Below, piece by piece: positions 1 to 13,096 of a stretch of DNA of 64,000 bases. Source of the stretch: Malus domestica (Eukaryota > Streptophyta > Magnoliopsida > Rosales > Rosaceae); the NCBI RefSeq assembly GCF_042453785.1, contig NC_091669.1:16103001-16167000 (forward strand), in the 5' to 3' direction. The notes beneath the pieces are model-generated. The model was given only the letters and a program-made list of their open reading frames with translations. It had not been told where the DNA came from and made no database searches. Both the position numbers and the translations under genes were made by a program. The first letter of the stretch is position 1. Each line of letters starts with the position of its first letter.

Positions 1-59
1 GAGAAAAACAAATCTTTTCCGCAAAAAGCACATTAATTCAAACAAAACACGCACAAAAA

Positions 60-330
60 CACAATGGGTACCTGCCATCAGAGGACCTGGCCCATCTTCA
101 AGGCAAATTTAGAATACCCATTATGCAGAAAAGGGAAAGAGCGAACTTTGAGCTGCAGATCAAGGAGGAAGACAAAGTCTAGAGAGAGAGAGGGGGGGGG
201 GAGGGAACAGAAAGAAAAGAAAGAATTGAGCTTCCCCTTTCTCTTTCTCTCTCTCTCTGCCCGTCGTGAAGTCCAAACCAATGCCAGGAATTTCCGGGCC
301 CTCCTTTTTCTATTTATATATATATAGATA
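60..330 (-). promoter_or_regulatory. possible promoter and 5' UTR of a gene running off the left edge
   Basis: Read on the minus strand, a TATA-like TATAAATA lies at 311-318. It is followed by a pyrimidine-rich CT leader (about 180-260), and a splice-donor-like CAG|GTACCC falls at the 72/71 junction. This order (TATA, CT-rich leader, donor) is typical of a plant 5' UTR exon, which would place the coding part outside the window. No protein is recognisable, and the open frames on both strands here are low-complexity. This is an inference only. Confidence 0.3.
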
Positions 331-2664
331 TTAAATTAAATTTCTTCGGAAAAAAAAAAGATATTAGATTAAATGTGTATTTATATAATTTCAATTTTAT
401 ACAATTTCCTGGGGTTTTTTGGGGGAGGGCTGGACATATAGAACTGGAACCTGGTCCGAACCGGGTCTGAACTGCGCTGTACTGAAGGATTTGTTATGTG
501 TTGGGTTTTTTTTTTTTTTTTTCAATAGGAATCAAACCGAATTGTATTACTTAGGGGACAATATCGATTTTCATTTTCTAAATTGTTTCATGCTAAATCG
601 TTGTTTATTATTTAATTGTATGTTTTTAATTACACATGTTAAACATCTATTGGTTGCTTAGGAGGCTAGGATGGTGTTTCATTTGTGTACTCGATGAAAT
701 TGAAGGAGTCATTTCCTCTCTGTCTCTCTGTTGAACCACAGTAAGCCAACACCCAAATCAAATTGCTCAACGACTAATGACGAACAAAAAAACACAGTAT
801 TTCACCCTCTTCCAGGCGTCTCCTCCTCCCTCCTCCACCCTTGTTCCTCGCCTCCTCCCACCTCAATCCATTGTTTGCAGTTCGAAGTTTGAACTTTGAA
901 AGTTCAGAGGCTTGAGTTCCTCGCCCTGGCGTCCACTTCTAAGCTTCTCACAGCCTCAAAATTACAAATTGTAAGCCTAATGGATCGATATTGAGGTTCT
1001 TGCGCTAGCTTTATATTTTGAGGTTAAAATTTTTTTGAATGCAATTGTAAATTTGTAATGCTTAATTAATGAGATCTTTTTTTTTTACTTGAAATTTCTA
1101 GTATTCGAAGCTGGATTTTGCTGGTGTGCATTGTATGTGGTGATTTGAAGCAAATTGAATTTTTGAGAATCCAAGGTGTGTGTGTTGTTATGTTAGTGCA
1201 ACCCAAAATTGAAACCCTCCCCTTGTATCGAAATTGAACCAGTACCAAACGGTTCAGTACACACCTCCATACATACCGAACTGTATCAATTTTTTTACAA
1301 TTTCAATTTCACTTTATACTGTTCCTAACCGAACCATGTCCAATTCTATATATAATTTTTTTTTTAATATTTATTGATTGATATTGTCATGACCTGTCCA
1401 ATTTTATATCGCTGGTCTTTGTTTGAGCAGCCACCAAATGAGAACCGGTTTGTCTTTTGAACCTCAATTTTATTTTTAAGGTTTTACCGAATTATAAAAG
1501 CTTCACCCTCCAGCACAGCGGGACCCACTTTTTCCTACGTGGCATGTCTGCAACTCCAGTTCTTTTGTCCCGGTAACTGTGGTTTTTTTTTTTTTTTTTA
1601 AATAAATATCAATACTAGAGGGTTAGAATTTGTCGGACGTCACAAAATTGATCAGTTCTAACTAGGTATCGAAATTCACTATCCATTAAACGTTAATTTG
1701 AGAGTTTTTCTTTACAAATAAAGACAAATACTGTTATCTTTTACAGTGTTTTAATTTTGGTATTTGAGGTTGAATAATATTATTAATCTAATCTTATTCT
1801 CATTTATAAGTCGTTATTTCTAATCATTTGAAAATCAAAACTTACGGTTATTACAAATGTTTTGTAAATAAAAGATGATGAGCAAATTTGGCAACCGTCA
1901 ATTTTTGGTGCGAAGAGAGGTACACTGTCTTAACAAACTTTATTACACCCAAATATGATTTTTTTTTTCTCTTTCTTTCGTTTCTTATTTTTATTTATCT
2001 TTATGTTCTTTTTGTTGCAAAGATACAACTGTTACACTTAATTTTCAAAAAAATTTAAAAGAAAACTGAGAAATAATTGGGACAAGTCGTACCTGGTTTA
2101 TTAAGGTGACAAGGTCAAATTTGGTTTATGAATAGGTGCCTTCTGCATCCATAAGTCTTGTAGTGATAGCTGTGATAGTTTGACTTGCCATAAACCAATA
2201 TACAAATTTATCTCAAATTGAAAATTGATATATAATATATATGTGTGTTTATATTTGCGCAATAATATATGATTTAGAATCTAATTACTTAATTAATCCT
2301 CCTATACAAGGTTGATTTTTTATAATGATCTCCATCCACAAAGGCATCTAGGTCTCACATCCATCAATAGAATCAAATATATCTTTCTTAATGTATACAA
2401 CTAAACTATCATTTAATAATTAATTTCTCATCCTATTACGATGTGTTCTTCACAATATTCACCGAAGAAGCTCTTTCAATGGAAGCAGTCACAACAGGTA
2501 AAATCAATGCTAATTTGACTAGCAAGTACACCAAGAGATACTGCTTATCCCTCTTTGTCTCCACCAATTTTTGTGCAAGACTACTAATTCCTTTCAATAC
2601 AGAAACTTCATATGCAAATGCATGCCAGAAATATAATTCTTAAGTTCATCTTTAAAAAGTGTGG
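331..2664. other. intergenic, no gene seen
   Basis: AT-rich sequence with homopolymer T tracts near 509-527 and 1582-1600. Short open frames have no recognisable domain, and no structured repeat was seen. Confidence 0.5.
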
Positions 2665-2672
2665 CCTCTATA

Positions 2673-3160
2673 CAAGGTTCTAAAAGACGCTAGGCGCTAG
2701 TCGGGCGGCAGGCTAGGGCCTAGCGAGCAAACTAGGTGGATTTAAGTAAATCTATTATATTTTGTGTAAATAAGTGTATGTTTACACTTAATATATATAT
2801 ATATATATATAATTTCATCATAAACTACAAAATAGAATGACATATATATTATGAAGTATTGGAACATAATGAAAATATGAGGAACAAACATATAATGTGT
2901 GTTCATTTAAGTATTCAACAAGTCTCTTACAATTTATTGAAAAAATAAAATGCAAAATGAAAGTTATTTGTTTTCTGTCTAAATGAGTCGCAACTTAAGC
3001 AGATGCATAGGCGAGTCTGGGCAGGCTAAGCGGGCTCCTCAATAGGTCTAGGCATCCTTTCTTAATTTTCAAACGCCTAGGCATTAATAGAGGTAGTGGG
3101 CAGCCGCCTAGCCCATAGGCGAGGCTTAGACGGTGTTAGGCGGAGATTTTTAGAACAATG
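2673..3160. mobile_element. hAT-type non-autonomous element (MITE), 488 bp
   Basis: The termini are CAAGGTTCTAAAA on the left and, reverse-complemented, CATTGTTCTAAAA on the right. They are flanked by an 8-bp duplication with one mismatch, CCTCTATA (2665-2672) and GCTCTATA (3161-3168). CA-starting TIRs with an 8-bp TSD are the hAT signature. Sub-terminal GC-rich words (aggcgctag / cgcctag) occur near both ends, and the middle is AT-rich with an (AT)n run near 2791-2810. There is no transposase frame. Confidence 0.7.
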
Positions 3161-3168
3161 GCTCTATA

Positions 3169-4604
3169 TTAAAAAAATCTTTGGATAAAATTGAGTAAGA
3201 CGAGCTAACTTTTCAATGTCAAAAGTTGAGAATGAGTCATCTGGGTTTAAACATGTTACATAAAGAAGCAACTATGTACTTGCCTCATTGATGGTGCGTG
3301 TTTGACAAAGTCTTCAGCGTGTTTGAGGAGTTAGCGTGCTCAATTTAAAAAATATTAATTAAAGATCCTTATTTATTTCATCTGCTGCATGCTAGTATAA
3401 GGGTCAATTTTTTTTCTTTCAAAATGATAGATTTTCGAACTTATTAGGGTCAAGGAATGCTAATGCCCCCGCTTTAATTCCGCTACTACTTTGATTCGAA
3501 TACATTTAGTATTATCGGGGGCCCTCTTTATAAAAATTAGTAGCATTAGGAAATTCCAAATGGATGTCATTTTGGTTTCGTTTGGTTACCTCCCAAATGA
3601 ATGATTAGAAATAACATGTTGTAATTCATACAATAGATTATTAGACATTTTTTGGCGTTTTTCTTATACAAGGATATAATTTATAATTACAAGTTGGTGG
3701 GTTGATAACCATAATACCACTTTTAGCATAAATTATTCACTTATTACCGTTTATTTTGGGGTATCATACACTTTCCCAGTAAGATCCATATCCTCCAATG
3801 GCTGTGAAACAAAGTTTCAAGTTTCTAATAGAAAATTATCCCCTTGTATACTTGGGACCCACGGTGTGGGGTCCCACTCGGTCCACCTCCGCCCATGTGG
3901 ATATTAATTAATTAATACCAGCCCTATGAAAGGAGAAGCAATTTTGGATTACAGTTCATATGGGACACTTGGCACCATATAGTTCGAATTCGTATCAATT
4001 TTGCTTTAAGATTTGGCTCGTAACAAAATTAAAATAAAGGACTCACGCGTAAACTTTAGAGCATGTTTAGTCATAAAGAATAGAAACTAGAATAAAAAAA
4101 ATAAGAAAAAGTGCAACTTTTTTAAAATATGGTTAAGATAACCATTTCACTTCTTAACTCTTCTCTGTGTTTACTTACACGCAAAGAATAAAAAGAGTGC
4201 AATTTTTTCCTTAAATTTGTAATTAAATACCTAAAAATAAGAAATCGGATCAACGGGATACTTATTAAATAGATTCTCTTTCCTTACTTCTAATATTTTT
4301 AAGCTTTCTGATTCATTCATTTTTTTCTATTTCTATTAAGTAAATATGGTTTGTTCGGCTCAAACTCTTTTTGAAAGAAAATTACAAAATGAAAGATCTT
4401 TGAATAAGAAGAGAGAAGATAAATCCATGTTAAGTGCTTCTTCTGAAGTAATGAAGAGTCTAGGTCCAAACCATGATGAAGTCCTCTTTCAAATCAATTA
4501 TATCCTTAACAAAAGCTCAAAACATTGGTTGTTTAGTTCTTTTGGGGGTTTATGCAAAAGACCTTTAGTCGTATTGTTAAACTCACAACAGTGAGGTTAG
4601 TGTT
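3169..4604. other. intergenic, no gene seen
   Basis: AT-rich sequence. The only open frame of note (4346-4594, plus) has no recognisable domain and no splice context. Confidence 0.5.
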
Positions 4605-4625
4605 TGCCTCGACAACTCATTACAA

Positions 4626-5261
4626 CAACAAGAATAAAATCTTATCTCATTAAGTGGAGTCAGTTGTATGAATTCTAAAATATTACTTGCTCGATTTTGT
4701 GCAAGTTTTCTATTAGATCCAACTACTCCATGTATTTTCTTAAAATCTCTTTTCTAGTCTTTCTGGATCTTTATCTACTCTTTTTCCCCTAAGCCTCTTT
4801 CTCATAATCACAGTTCATAGCCAAAGCATTTATAGGTCTTTGTTTCACATGTCCAAACCACCTTAATCGATTTTTCTCTCATTCTATCTTCAATTGCAGT
4901 TACTCCTACTTCACCTCAGATATCTTCTTTGTTAATCTTGTCCCTTCTCATATGCCCAAACATCCAACGAAGCATTCTCATCTCCGCTACACATTACACT
5001 AATTGTTTGCACGTGTTGATGCTTAACCGCCTAATATTCTCTACCGTAAAGCATTGATGGTCTTATTGGCGTCCTATAAGTTTACCTTTGAGCTTTATTG
5101 GCATACGACGGTCCCACAACAAACTCGATGCACTCTTCCACTCATCTATCTAGCTTGTATTCTATGATATAGATTTTCATCCAATTCTTCGTTCTTTTGC
5201 AAGATAGATCCAAGTTAACAAAAACGTTCACTCTTTGGAACTTCCTAATGTTTAATCCTCA
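4626..5261 (-). mobile_element. 5'-truncated RTE-type LINE copy
   Basis: A decayed relative of the 3' end of the long LINE at 35579-38755, in the same minus orientation. It is flanked by a 21-bp target-site duplication with one mismatch (4605-4625 and 5262-5282). The left end, which is the element's 3' end, carries CAACAACAA, i.e. a (TTG)n tail on the element strand. The 5' truncation, long TSD and short simple-sequence tail are standard for LINE target-primed insertion. The coding frame is too degraded to follow. Confidence 0.8.
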
Positions 5262-5282
5262 TGCCTTGACAACTCATTACAA

Positions 5283-5931
5283 ATGCAATATTAAAGTTAA
5301 AATCGATATCAAGAATGCCTTTTTTGCTTCACATTTTTCAAGAAGATTTTTTTTTTGGCTCACCTTCAAGTAGTTTGATTCAAATAATCTGATTTTGTTT
5401 ACAAACTAGAAAGAAAAAAAAATCACTTTATGGACTCAAGCATGCTCAAAGAGCCAAGAACGACACCAATTTCTTTATAGATTGGGCTATGAATGGGTGA
5501 TTCAATCCCCCAAACGCAACAAAAGTAGCTCTAGCCCATCAAAAGTCAGTGAGGCGATTAGTGGGCCCAACACCCACGGACTAGCTGCTTGGGTAATGCT
5601 CGCCTGCCTTAGCGTTTGAGGCTATGTGACGTCATGACGTTAAAAAAAAATTTGCAGCACATTTTGAAGCTTCGTGAGGAGAGCATCGAGCCTCTGCCTT
5701 GAAGCTTTGCGAACCTAGCCTTCCATGGTTAAGAGGTCGAGAGATCGACATTGTTAGTGGTAGAGAGATTTCGTGGCAACGTGATCGACAATGTGAGTAG
5801 CAAAGAGATTTGGTAGCAATGAGCCGAGTCGCAGAGTGATTTGGTGCTATGTGCGTGAGAAAAAGGAGGAGAAGGAGCTAAATTGGTTGGTGTGGTGTGG
5901 GAAAACAAAGAGGGAGGAAAAAATGATGTGC

Positions 5932-5969
<38 letters not shown>

Positions 5970-6001
5970 CTTAGAAAAAAGTACTATTTTTATTATTTTG
6001 C
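5283..6001. repeat. intergenic with (GA)n microsatellite
   Basis: No gene seen. A GA dinucleotide run occupies about 5936-5962. Confidence 0.6.
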
Positions 6002-6162
6002 CACTTAGTACTATGATCTAATAGTATTCTTCTTCACTTGTAAGTGGAAAGTCTTAGGTTCGATTCTCGTCAAAGACGAATATGAACCATATTATTACTA
6101 ACTCATTGTGAGGCTTAGCCTACTCCCTCCCCCTTAGTAGATAATATCGCTTGTTAAAAAAA
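6002..6162 (+). mobile_element. tRNA-derived SINE, copy A
   Basis: Shares a ~160-bp body with four other copies in this window. It has an A-box-like 5' region (TTAGTACTATGATCTA), a B-box-like GGTTCGATTC near 6058, a conserved block CTCATTGTGAGGCTTAGCC and a TTGTTAAAAAAA tail. A and B boxes at tRNA-like spacing with an A-rich tail define a SINE. The TSD of this copy is not clear. Confidence 0.7.
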
Positions 6163-6370
6163 TTATTATTTTTTATTTATATTTAATATGTTATTTTCTA
6201 ATAGTAATTGTCCAGGCAATTTATTTTACGGGGTAGAGATGCACTTAGGCAACTACTATCTACTAAGGTAATAATTGTCTTTGTCCAATTGACGGGGCAA
6301 TTATCGCTTTAGTGGGGTGAACTTGCTCTTAGTTGTATACTTACTCCTTTATGTTGACAATGTAACACTC

Positions 6371-6538
6371 AAATGCAACAAAAATACTTCATCTATCCAA
6401 ATTGTGATTTCTCAATTATCTATAATTTGACATGAAAGACTTAAAATTTATTGCCAAATGTAACAAAAATACTTCATCTATCCAAATTGTGATTTCTCAA
6501 TTATCTATAATTTGACATGAAAGACTCAGGAGATTTGC
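6371..6538. repeat. 85-bp tandem duplication
   Basis: Two nearly identical copies of an 85-bp unit, starting AAATGCAACAAAAATACTTC and AAATGTAACAAAAATACTTC at 6371 and 6456. There is no coding content. Near-identity suggests a recent local duplication. Confidence 0.8.
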
Positions 6539-7281
6539 ATTACTTGAAATTGAGTCCATTTTTTATTTAAAAAAAAAAGAAAAAAGGATTAGTTGGTGGC
6601 TTCGTCATAGTAGTCTATTCTTTCGATGGTCGGAAAGTTTGAAGATGCATTTTAGAACCCCCTGGCCACCATCGTATGATTCACCAATACGAACCTGAAA
6701 TTCGTCCTTAATCAGTGAGCTATATCAAATTTTAAATTAAGTACATTGAGTACAGAATATTTGTCCAGTGAAAACTGGAATTTCATTACCATGACAAAAG
6801 CGACACTAAGAACAAAAGCATCACCCCACAGACACCAAAAAAAAAAAAAAAAAACTAACTAGAATGAGGACATGGCAGGCCGTCCTTGTTATGCACCAAA
6901 AAGGAAAGAGGTCCGACGACCTAAGTAACTGCACTCATCTCCTGACTCTTACTTATAGCCATCATGGACAGCCTCTTGGACACTCAATTAATCGTTTATT
7001 CAATCTAACTTAATATATGTTTGGGGGGACAATGACTTGTCAAACCTTTAAAATTTGTGCTTTCAATGTACAAATGGGTTTTGATGAGTCTGTAATAGGA
7101 GAGTGTTGATTAACTACTTAATTAAACTACTGATGATGTTGCTGTAGGCTGTAGCATATTATACAAACATAATTCGTTGCTGGCTCCACCTCATTACCAT
7201 CTTTCATCGAAATCAATATAGTCGACATAAAATGCAACTAGTTTGAATTAAAGTACTAAAAAAATATCTGATTTATAAAAA

Positions 7282-7480
7282 CAGATTTGGATCCTCTACT
7301 GAACCCAAGGAGAGGATCCTTCTGATCAAGAAGTATGGGCCGTTGGATTTTCATTCAACGGCTATAATTATTATAACTTTAAAGGGACCCTCTGTTTATT
7401 ACCGTTGAATTTTCTTCCAACCGACCACACTTCTTGGTCAGAATGATCATCTCCTTGGGCTCAGGAGAGGATCCAAATCC
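7282..7480. mobile_element. MITE, ~199 bp, GGATCC-rich TIR family
   Basis: The ends AGATTTGGATCCTCT and AGAGGATCCAAATCC are inverted repeats. Flanks TATAAAAAC (7273-7281) and TAGAAAAAC (7481-7489) form a likely 9-bp TSD with one mismatch. The core, with an ACCGTTGAATTTT-like motif, is shared with the elements at 9408-9604 and 12901-13096 and with the partial copy at the right edge. A 9-bp TSD points to the Mutator superfamily. Confidence 0.65.
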
Positions 7481-7489
7481 TAGAAAAAC

Positions 7490-9398
7490 CAGCAAGCGGA
7501 AGATATTTATTTGAGGAGTCTTCACAAAGAGATATTTGAGATTCTACTGTATAACCGGTTATTCAATTTTTATATTTTTATCACGTAATAAGAGATATAT
7601 AATTGTTTGATCTTTTTAAATTAATTTCTTGAAAACTAATTTCCACAGTCCTTCAAACTCTTACCGTTGAAAATTCTGAATAGGTCAAGAACTTAAATGA
7701 TACGTTGTCATCTCCGTAGGACCGCCCTAGTTTTTGTTCATATAGGTTCTTCCAGCCGAACTTGATGGACAATTTCTTGGCAAATTCCTTTTCACTCATG
7801 TCTTAATTAATATTTAGACCAAGACTTTTGAATTGTTTTGAGTCTCTTATTGCCAACTTTTCATGTACGCGTTACATAATTTTCAGGGTTTGAATGTTAA
7901 ATGGGCGGCTTCCTCGAAATACTACTTGTACTATCAATTGCATTTCATTATTATGGCAAGGGAATCAAAACAAAACAAAGAATATGATCTCAATAATCAA
8001 ATGACAAATGTTAAAGGAAGGATCAAAATAAATTTCGCGTGTCGTTTATTAAATTGAAAGTATTTTGTCATCTTAATTATTATTTAACAGATTTTTTTCA
8101 AGAAATAAACAAAATGATTGATGGTAGACAAACTCATGGACTAATTCTATTAATTTCAAATCTCAGAAACTAAAATGAAGAGTTATATCAGTCTCAGAAA
8201 CTTTTATAAAAAAATATTGTACTTGAAACGAGTTCGTCTTATCAAATGAAAAATAAGAAAGGCAAAAATGGTGGAAGAAAAAAAATACTAATCTTTCTAG
8301 GCCAACGATCTAGAAGCAATAATTTGTTTATTTTTCTTTTCTGTTTTGGTGGTTAGGCAGAGTCGCATAGTGATTGTATTCTTGGAATTATACCTACCAA
8401 CTGTAACATTTATATTCAGATGCAAATGACTTAATCACACATTGACCAACACGCAAACGTGTAAGCTGATGGAGCCATCACGGACGTTGATTATGTGGAA
8501 TTTTCTGCGCCCTTTAAATTTGACCTTCTAGTGGAGTAGAAGTACAATTGGACCGTTCTACTTCTGGGCAAGAATAATAGACTAATGGTTATTTCACCTC
8601 AGGGCGGATCTATGAAAATATTATTTGGATGTCAATAAGAATAGTATGCAGTGTGCAAATTTTTTAGATGAAATAGCATGCAGATTGGCATTCATGAGTT
8701 TTGATAGGTCTGAGGTCATGTACCAAGTTATATTGCATGGTTGTCGACATATTGCTAATAACTTTCGAGCGAGCGTGTCGATTGATGTTAATAGCTTTTG
8801 AGTGAGCATTCCAACAAACGCCAATATATGCCGTATGAGCCTATCGACAAATGTCCAAAGCAACACATATAAAGACATGAGGTTAACAGCTACTTTGCCC
8901 AGTGCTCATAGAGGCAATTCATCAAGTAGTTGGAGAGCAGCTTTCAAGAGCATCTTAGATTTTCCAAGGACATCACCCAACTATTAATGGATACGTAAGA
9001 TTATTTAAACAATTTAAACATAACATTTACTCCTTGGTGACACTAAACCAACTCGTTAGTTAGCAGGTTAACCCATTAATTGCAACCGAACTCAATCAGA
9101 CTCAACCCAAATACTAAACTTTATGTGTCGCTTCGTGCCATGTACAGTATTACAAAGTTTTAATGTCATCCAGTCTTCACTTTATTAAAAGAAGTGACAA
9201 GTTAAAATCTCATAAAACAATGATAGTTAGAATTAGGTATGTGTTATTCATACATCATTTTTTACTTTTCACACACTCTTTGTTAATTTTTGCCCTTTTA
9301 CCTTTTTTAATTCAGTTGATTCGACAACCGCAAATTAAGAGGGTGTGTATGAAGTAAAAACGGGTGTGTGGATAGTACACCCCTAGAATTATTATGTT
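7490..9398. other. intergenic, no gene seen
   Basis: AT-rich. Overlapping short frames at 8621-8987 on both strands have no domain. No repeat structure was recognised. Confidence 0.45.
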
Positions 9399-9407
9399 GC
9401 AAACAAA

Positions 9408-9604
9408 GGATTTGGATCCTCTCTAAGGCAATTGGTTGGGATCCTCCTGACCAGTATTTTTGGACCATTGAATTTTTATCCAACGACTACAATTATTATA
9501 ATTTTTAGAGGACCTCTTGTTTGTAACCGTTGGATAGAAATCCAACGATCTACGAACACTGATCAGGAGGATCCGACTAGTTGCCTCGGAAATGATCCAA
9601 ATCC
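9408..9604. mobile_element. MITE, 197 bp, same family as 7282-7480
   Basis: Starts GGATTTGGATCCTCT and ends ATGATCCAAATCC. The flanks GCAAACAAA (9399-9407) and GTAAACAAA (9605-9613) form a 9-bp TSD with one mismatch. The core contains TGTTTGTAACCGTTGGAT, also present at 13012-13028. Confidence 0.7.
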
Positions 9605-9916
9605 GTAAACAAAAGCAACTCAAACATTATTATTATATGCATTGGTTAAGAAGAAATCAATTTAATTTGTATGAGTGCCTACTTTAGCACGACAAGACTA
9701 GACAACTAATCAAATTAGTATTCAAATCATTTGACACGAGTTTGACAACTATTATAACTCGTTGTGCATGAGAAACAACCCATATATCATGGGTCGAGTT
9801 CATGGTCGAACACATATATGTAGAGGCCCAAACTTAAGATCGAAGCGAGCGTAGGATGCGGAAATGACACTACCCTGCTTGTTGATGTCCCTTAACTCAC
9901 CCTCAATATAATTTGC

Positions 9917-10090
9917 CATTTAATACTACGATCTAGTGATATTCCTCTTAACTTGTAATTGAAAGATCTTAGATTCAATTCTCATCAAAAGCAATTTGAA
10001 CCACATCATTGCTAGCCCATTGTGAAATTTAGCTAACTTTCCCACTCCTTAGTATAGATACTATCATTTGTTAAAAATAAAAAATAAAAA
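9917..10090 (+). mobile_element. tRNA-derived SINE, copy B
   Basis: Same family as 6002-6162. It has ATACTACGATCTAGTG at the 5' end, a mutated B-box region (TTAGATTCAATTCTC), GCTAGCCCATTGTGAA and a TTTGTTAAAAATAAAA tail. It is more decayed than the other copies. Confidence 0.6.
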
Positions 10091-10504
10091 CTACGTACAA
10101 TTTTTCTCCTCATACACACTCCTGTTTAATCATATCCGTCATTTCTGTTCAATTTATTTAGGATGGTGATATGCATACACCCACTTTTACTTTTCACACA
10201 CATCTCTCAGTTTCCGACCGTCGGATCGATTTGAATTGAAGAAGACCAATGAATAAAAACTAACAAGAGTGCGGGAACTAAAAAGATGAGTGTGAATAAC
10301 ACTAATCTTTATTTAATCCAATGCAAGATTGAAACCCAAAAAAAATGAACAATGGTATAAAGAACCCATTGACCAATATCCAACTACTCTACATTATGAA
10401 GGAAGGTAACAAGACCTTGTCAAAATATGAAACAAATTTCCTCAGCAGAAAAAGAATAAAACTAAAAGTGAAGCCAATTGATTCTCTCTGCGCGCAAAAA
10501 CACA

Positions 10505-12781
10505 TCATTTGAGAAGGGTTCTGGTTAGATGCTCCCGTGCTGTTGCCCATGCTTGTGTTATGGTCTGCATTTTAGTAAAAGGCGACTGGATTAGATTAAG
10601 ATACGAGTTTGCAAAATTTTGTGCTAGTAGGATTAGTGCTGCTTTGATATCTGAAAGATTGTAAAGATCAAAATTTGATGATCTTGGATAGCAAGGTGTG
10701 AACATATCTTCTTCTTTAAGCAATGGCATGAGTGACAATTAATTAATTTGGTTTTCAACTGAAGGCATCAAATGAGGAGCTTGTAGTACCTGCTCAGACA
10801 AGGGTGCATCTGCATCCATGGTATGAGTTGCCACCTTTCCTGCAATAATGCTTGGATCTGTTTCGAGAATCATCCTGCCATATGACTTAACGGCATAAAT
10901 ATACAAACACTTAATTGACTGAAATACGATTGAGGATGAACCAAGCAGCACCCATTTTGAACGTATTGGGGTGTTTCTGGACAAAATGCTCCACAGAGGG
11001 AAGAATATCAGGTACAGTTTATGGACATGGACTAGTGATTGTTATTATTTAGAATGAAGTGTACCACAATTAAAAGACTGTAGCAAAGTTTGTAGATATA
11101 TAGGTGCATACACCCACACACACGAATACAGATGATCTACTGACACTTTGCCGTACTCATGATTAAAAGACTAACACAACTTTGCAGATATATAGGAGCA
11201 TAGATGTAGAGTGTGAGAATTTAAGAAGCATAGCATACCCTCCATCAACAATCTCATCGAAACATAAAAGTATAAGATCCAGATTCTCTAGTGCCTCACG
11301 TTTGTCAACGTTGTTCCTACAAGAAAAACATTGTAAGACTATACAGCAAAGGTATGGACAAGTAATCATCAGAAAGGAAAAAGATCTAATAGAAAATTTT
11401 AATGACCAAGACTACCTCAAGAGAAGGGCAACTGCATCAAAAAATCCCTGGAGAACTGTGGCTAAAATCAGTTCATTTTCATCGTCACCTCCAGTCACAA
11501 AAAAGTGAAGGTCCTGCACGAACTTATATATAACAACGTTGCTCTCAAACATCATTATCTCCGCTGCAGTTTAAAAAAAATAGCAAAACATGAACGCTGC
11601 AACTGTGGTGATATAACATTGACTTTTACAGCACATTGATGAAGGTTTTTTTTACTTGGACTCTTTCCATGTTTACTTCAATCATGTTTAGCCGCATACC
11701 TTCTATCCGAGCATTTGTCTTCAGAGTCTTAGTGAACACAGATTTTTCAAAAGCCAACTTTGCACCATTTGTTGGCCAATCATCTGAGAAGTACTTGACA
11801 GCCACACGCTTTCCTTCAGAGTCCAGAAGAAGAATATTCTTCACAGAAGGGCACGAGTCCTATATGAAATTAGAAAGTTTATTAACTGAACAGCACGTCC
11901 ATTCACTTCCTACATGATGAATACTCAAACTCTTTTGGGTTCAGCCTTATGGAACGATGTAGTATCCGTCATAAGTTCTCTTCGCCTCACATCAAGCTTT
12001 AATTCATCAACCTAAATAACTAGTCGGCTAGAGGAGGCAAACCTCAAGCTAATAACAACTGTATGTGGGGATCCATACTTCACGAATCACGCATAAAAAT
12101 GCAGCATACATGTCCTGTCAGAAATCTATCGGGTCAAAACGAAGTGCTAATGCACCGGTGATTCTTCTCATTCTACAATCCTTACCTAATCTATAACAAC
12201 ACCATTGTATCCTCGCCGCCTCGGATCTTAATTAACCACATTAATCTTCTCAAATAAGAAATTAACCACAATATTCACAAACCCAATATAACAGCATTTC
12301 CAAACACATTCCCTGTTGATTCTAAATCAGGTAAAGCAACAAATCACCCATAATTTTCACAATCTATAATTACTGAAACTTTTGCTGAGTTCATAAAGAT
12401 CTAAAATTGGGGAAAGCCCAGAAACGCACAGAAAGAAAAGAAAATGGGAACTTGATGCGACATTTAAAATCAAATAGAATGCGTATATGCTCGCAAACTG
12501 TTTGGGTCCTAAGAAAATGGGAAAAAAAGTGACCTTGAATACGGTGGAATCTCCAGATCACCACAAAACGATTCCCAATTAATTGTACCAAAAAATTGCT
12601 AAGTGTTGAGACAGTTATATTTAATTGCATAGAATTCCAGACCTTTTTTCAGAATTTTACGGATCTTGTGTAACAATTGCACACACCCCCAGAAACGATC
12701 CTCATCGTAAACGGGAATCCTGGAAAATCAAGACATCGGAGAGAGAGAGAGACTTACACGGTAGCTGAAGAGGCTTGCCAT
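10505..12781 (-). CDS. ZETA-COP: coatomer subunit zeta (COPI coat)
   Basis: Six exons on the minus strand: 12781-12758, 11859-11700, 11563-11416, 11316-11239, 10874-10790 and 10564-10505. All have GT-AG borders, and phases close to a 184-residue protein, about the usual length for plant zeta-COP. The N-terminal longin-like domain is plain ([47 protein letters not shown]), followed by [30 protein letters not shown] and a C-terminal [12 protein letters not shown]. Zeta-COP is the small chain of the F-subcomplex (with gamma-COP) of the COPI coat that buds Golgi-to-ER and intra-Golgi vesicles. The start ATG at 12781 is chosen because exon 1 (8 codons) splices in phase to DSCPSVKN. A minus-strand TATA-like TTTATAAAAAG lies at about 12873-12883, roughly 95 bp upstream of the ATG. 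The exon 1 residues are less certain than the rest. Confidence 0.93.
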
Positions 12782-12872
12782 TGTTGATGGAGTGGGAAAA
12801 GCAGCGAGCGTTTAGCTTTACAGTTGCAGAGTTCTGTGTATACGAATTATTTTTGCCAACGTTCTGTATTTT

Positions 12873-12885
12873 CTTTTTATAAATT
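12873..12885 (-). promoter_or_regulatory. TATA box of the zeta-COP gene
   Basis: On the minus strand the sequence reads AATTTATAAAAAG, about 95 bp upstream of the zeta-COP ATG at 12781. The MITE TSD ends only about 6-15 bp upstream of it. Confidence 0.5.
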
Positions 12886-12900
12886 AACTATGTACTTCTT

Positions 12901-13096
12901 GGAAATGATGCTTTCAAGATATTTTCCTTATAATCTATCAAGTTCAGGAATTCGGACTATTGAAATTTGATTCAACGATTAAAATTATTATAACTTTTAA
13001 ACTGAGTCTCTGTTTGTAACCGTTGGATCAAATTTCAACGGCCTGGATTCCCGAACTTATGAATTAGGAGGAAGGGATCCGGAGAGGATCTATTTC
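12901..13096. mobile_element. MITE, 196 bp, in the zeta-COP promoter
   Basis: Flanked by a perfect TGTACTTCTT direct repeat (12891-12900 and 13097-13106). The core (AATTATTATAACTTTT, TGTTTGTAACCGTTGGAT) matches the MITE at 9408-9604, and the length agrees within one base. The right end holds the family's GGATCCGGAGAGGATC. Confidence 0.7.

Noticed and set aside
11163-11917. Plus-strand frames of 93-108 residues
   Set aside because: They are antisense shadows of zeta-COP exons on the minus strand.
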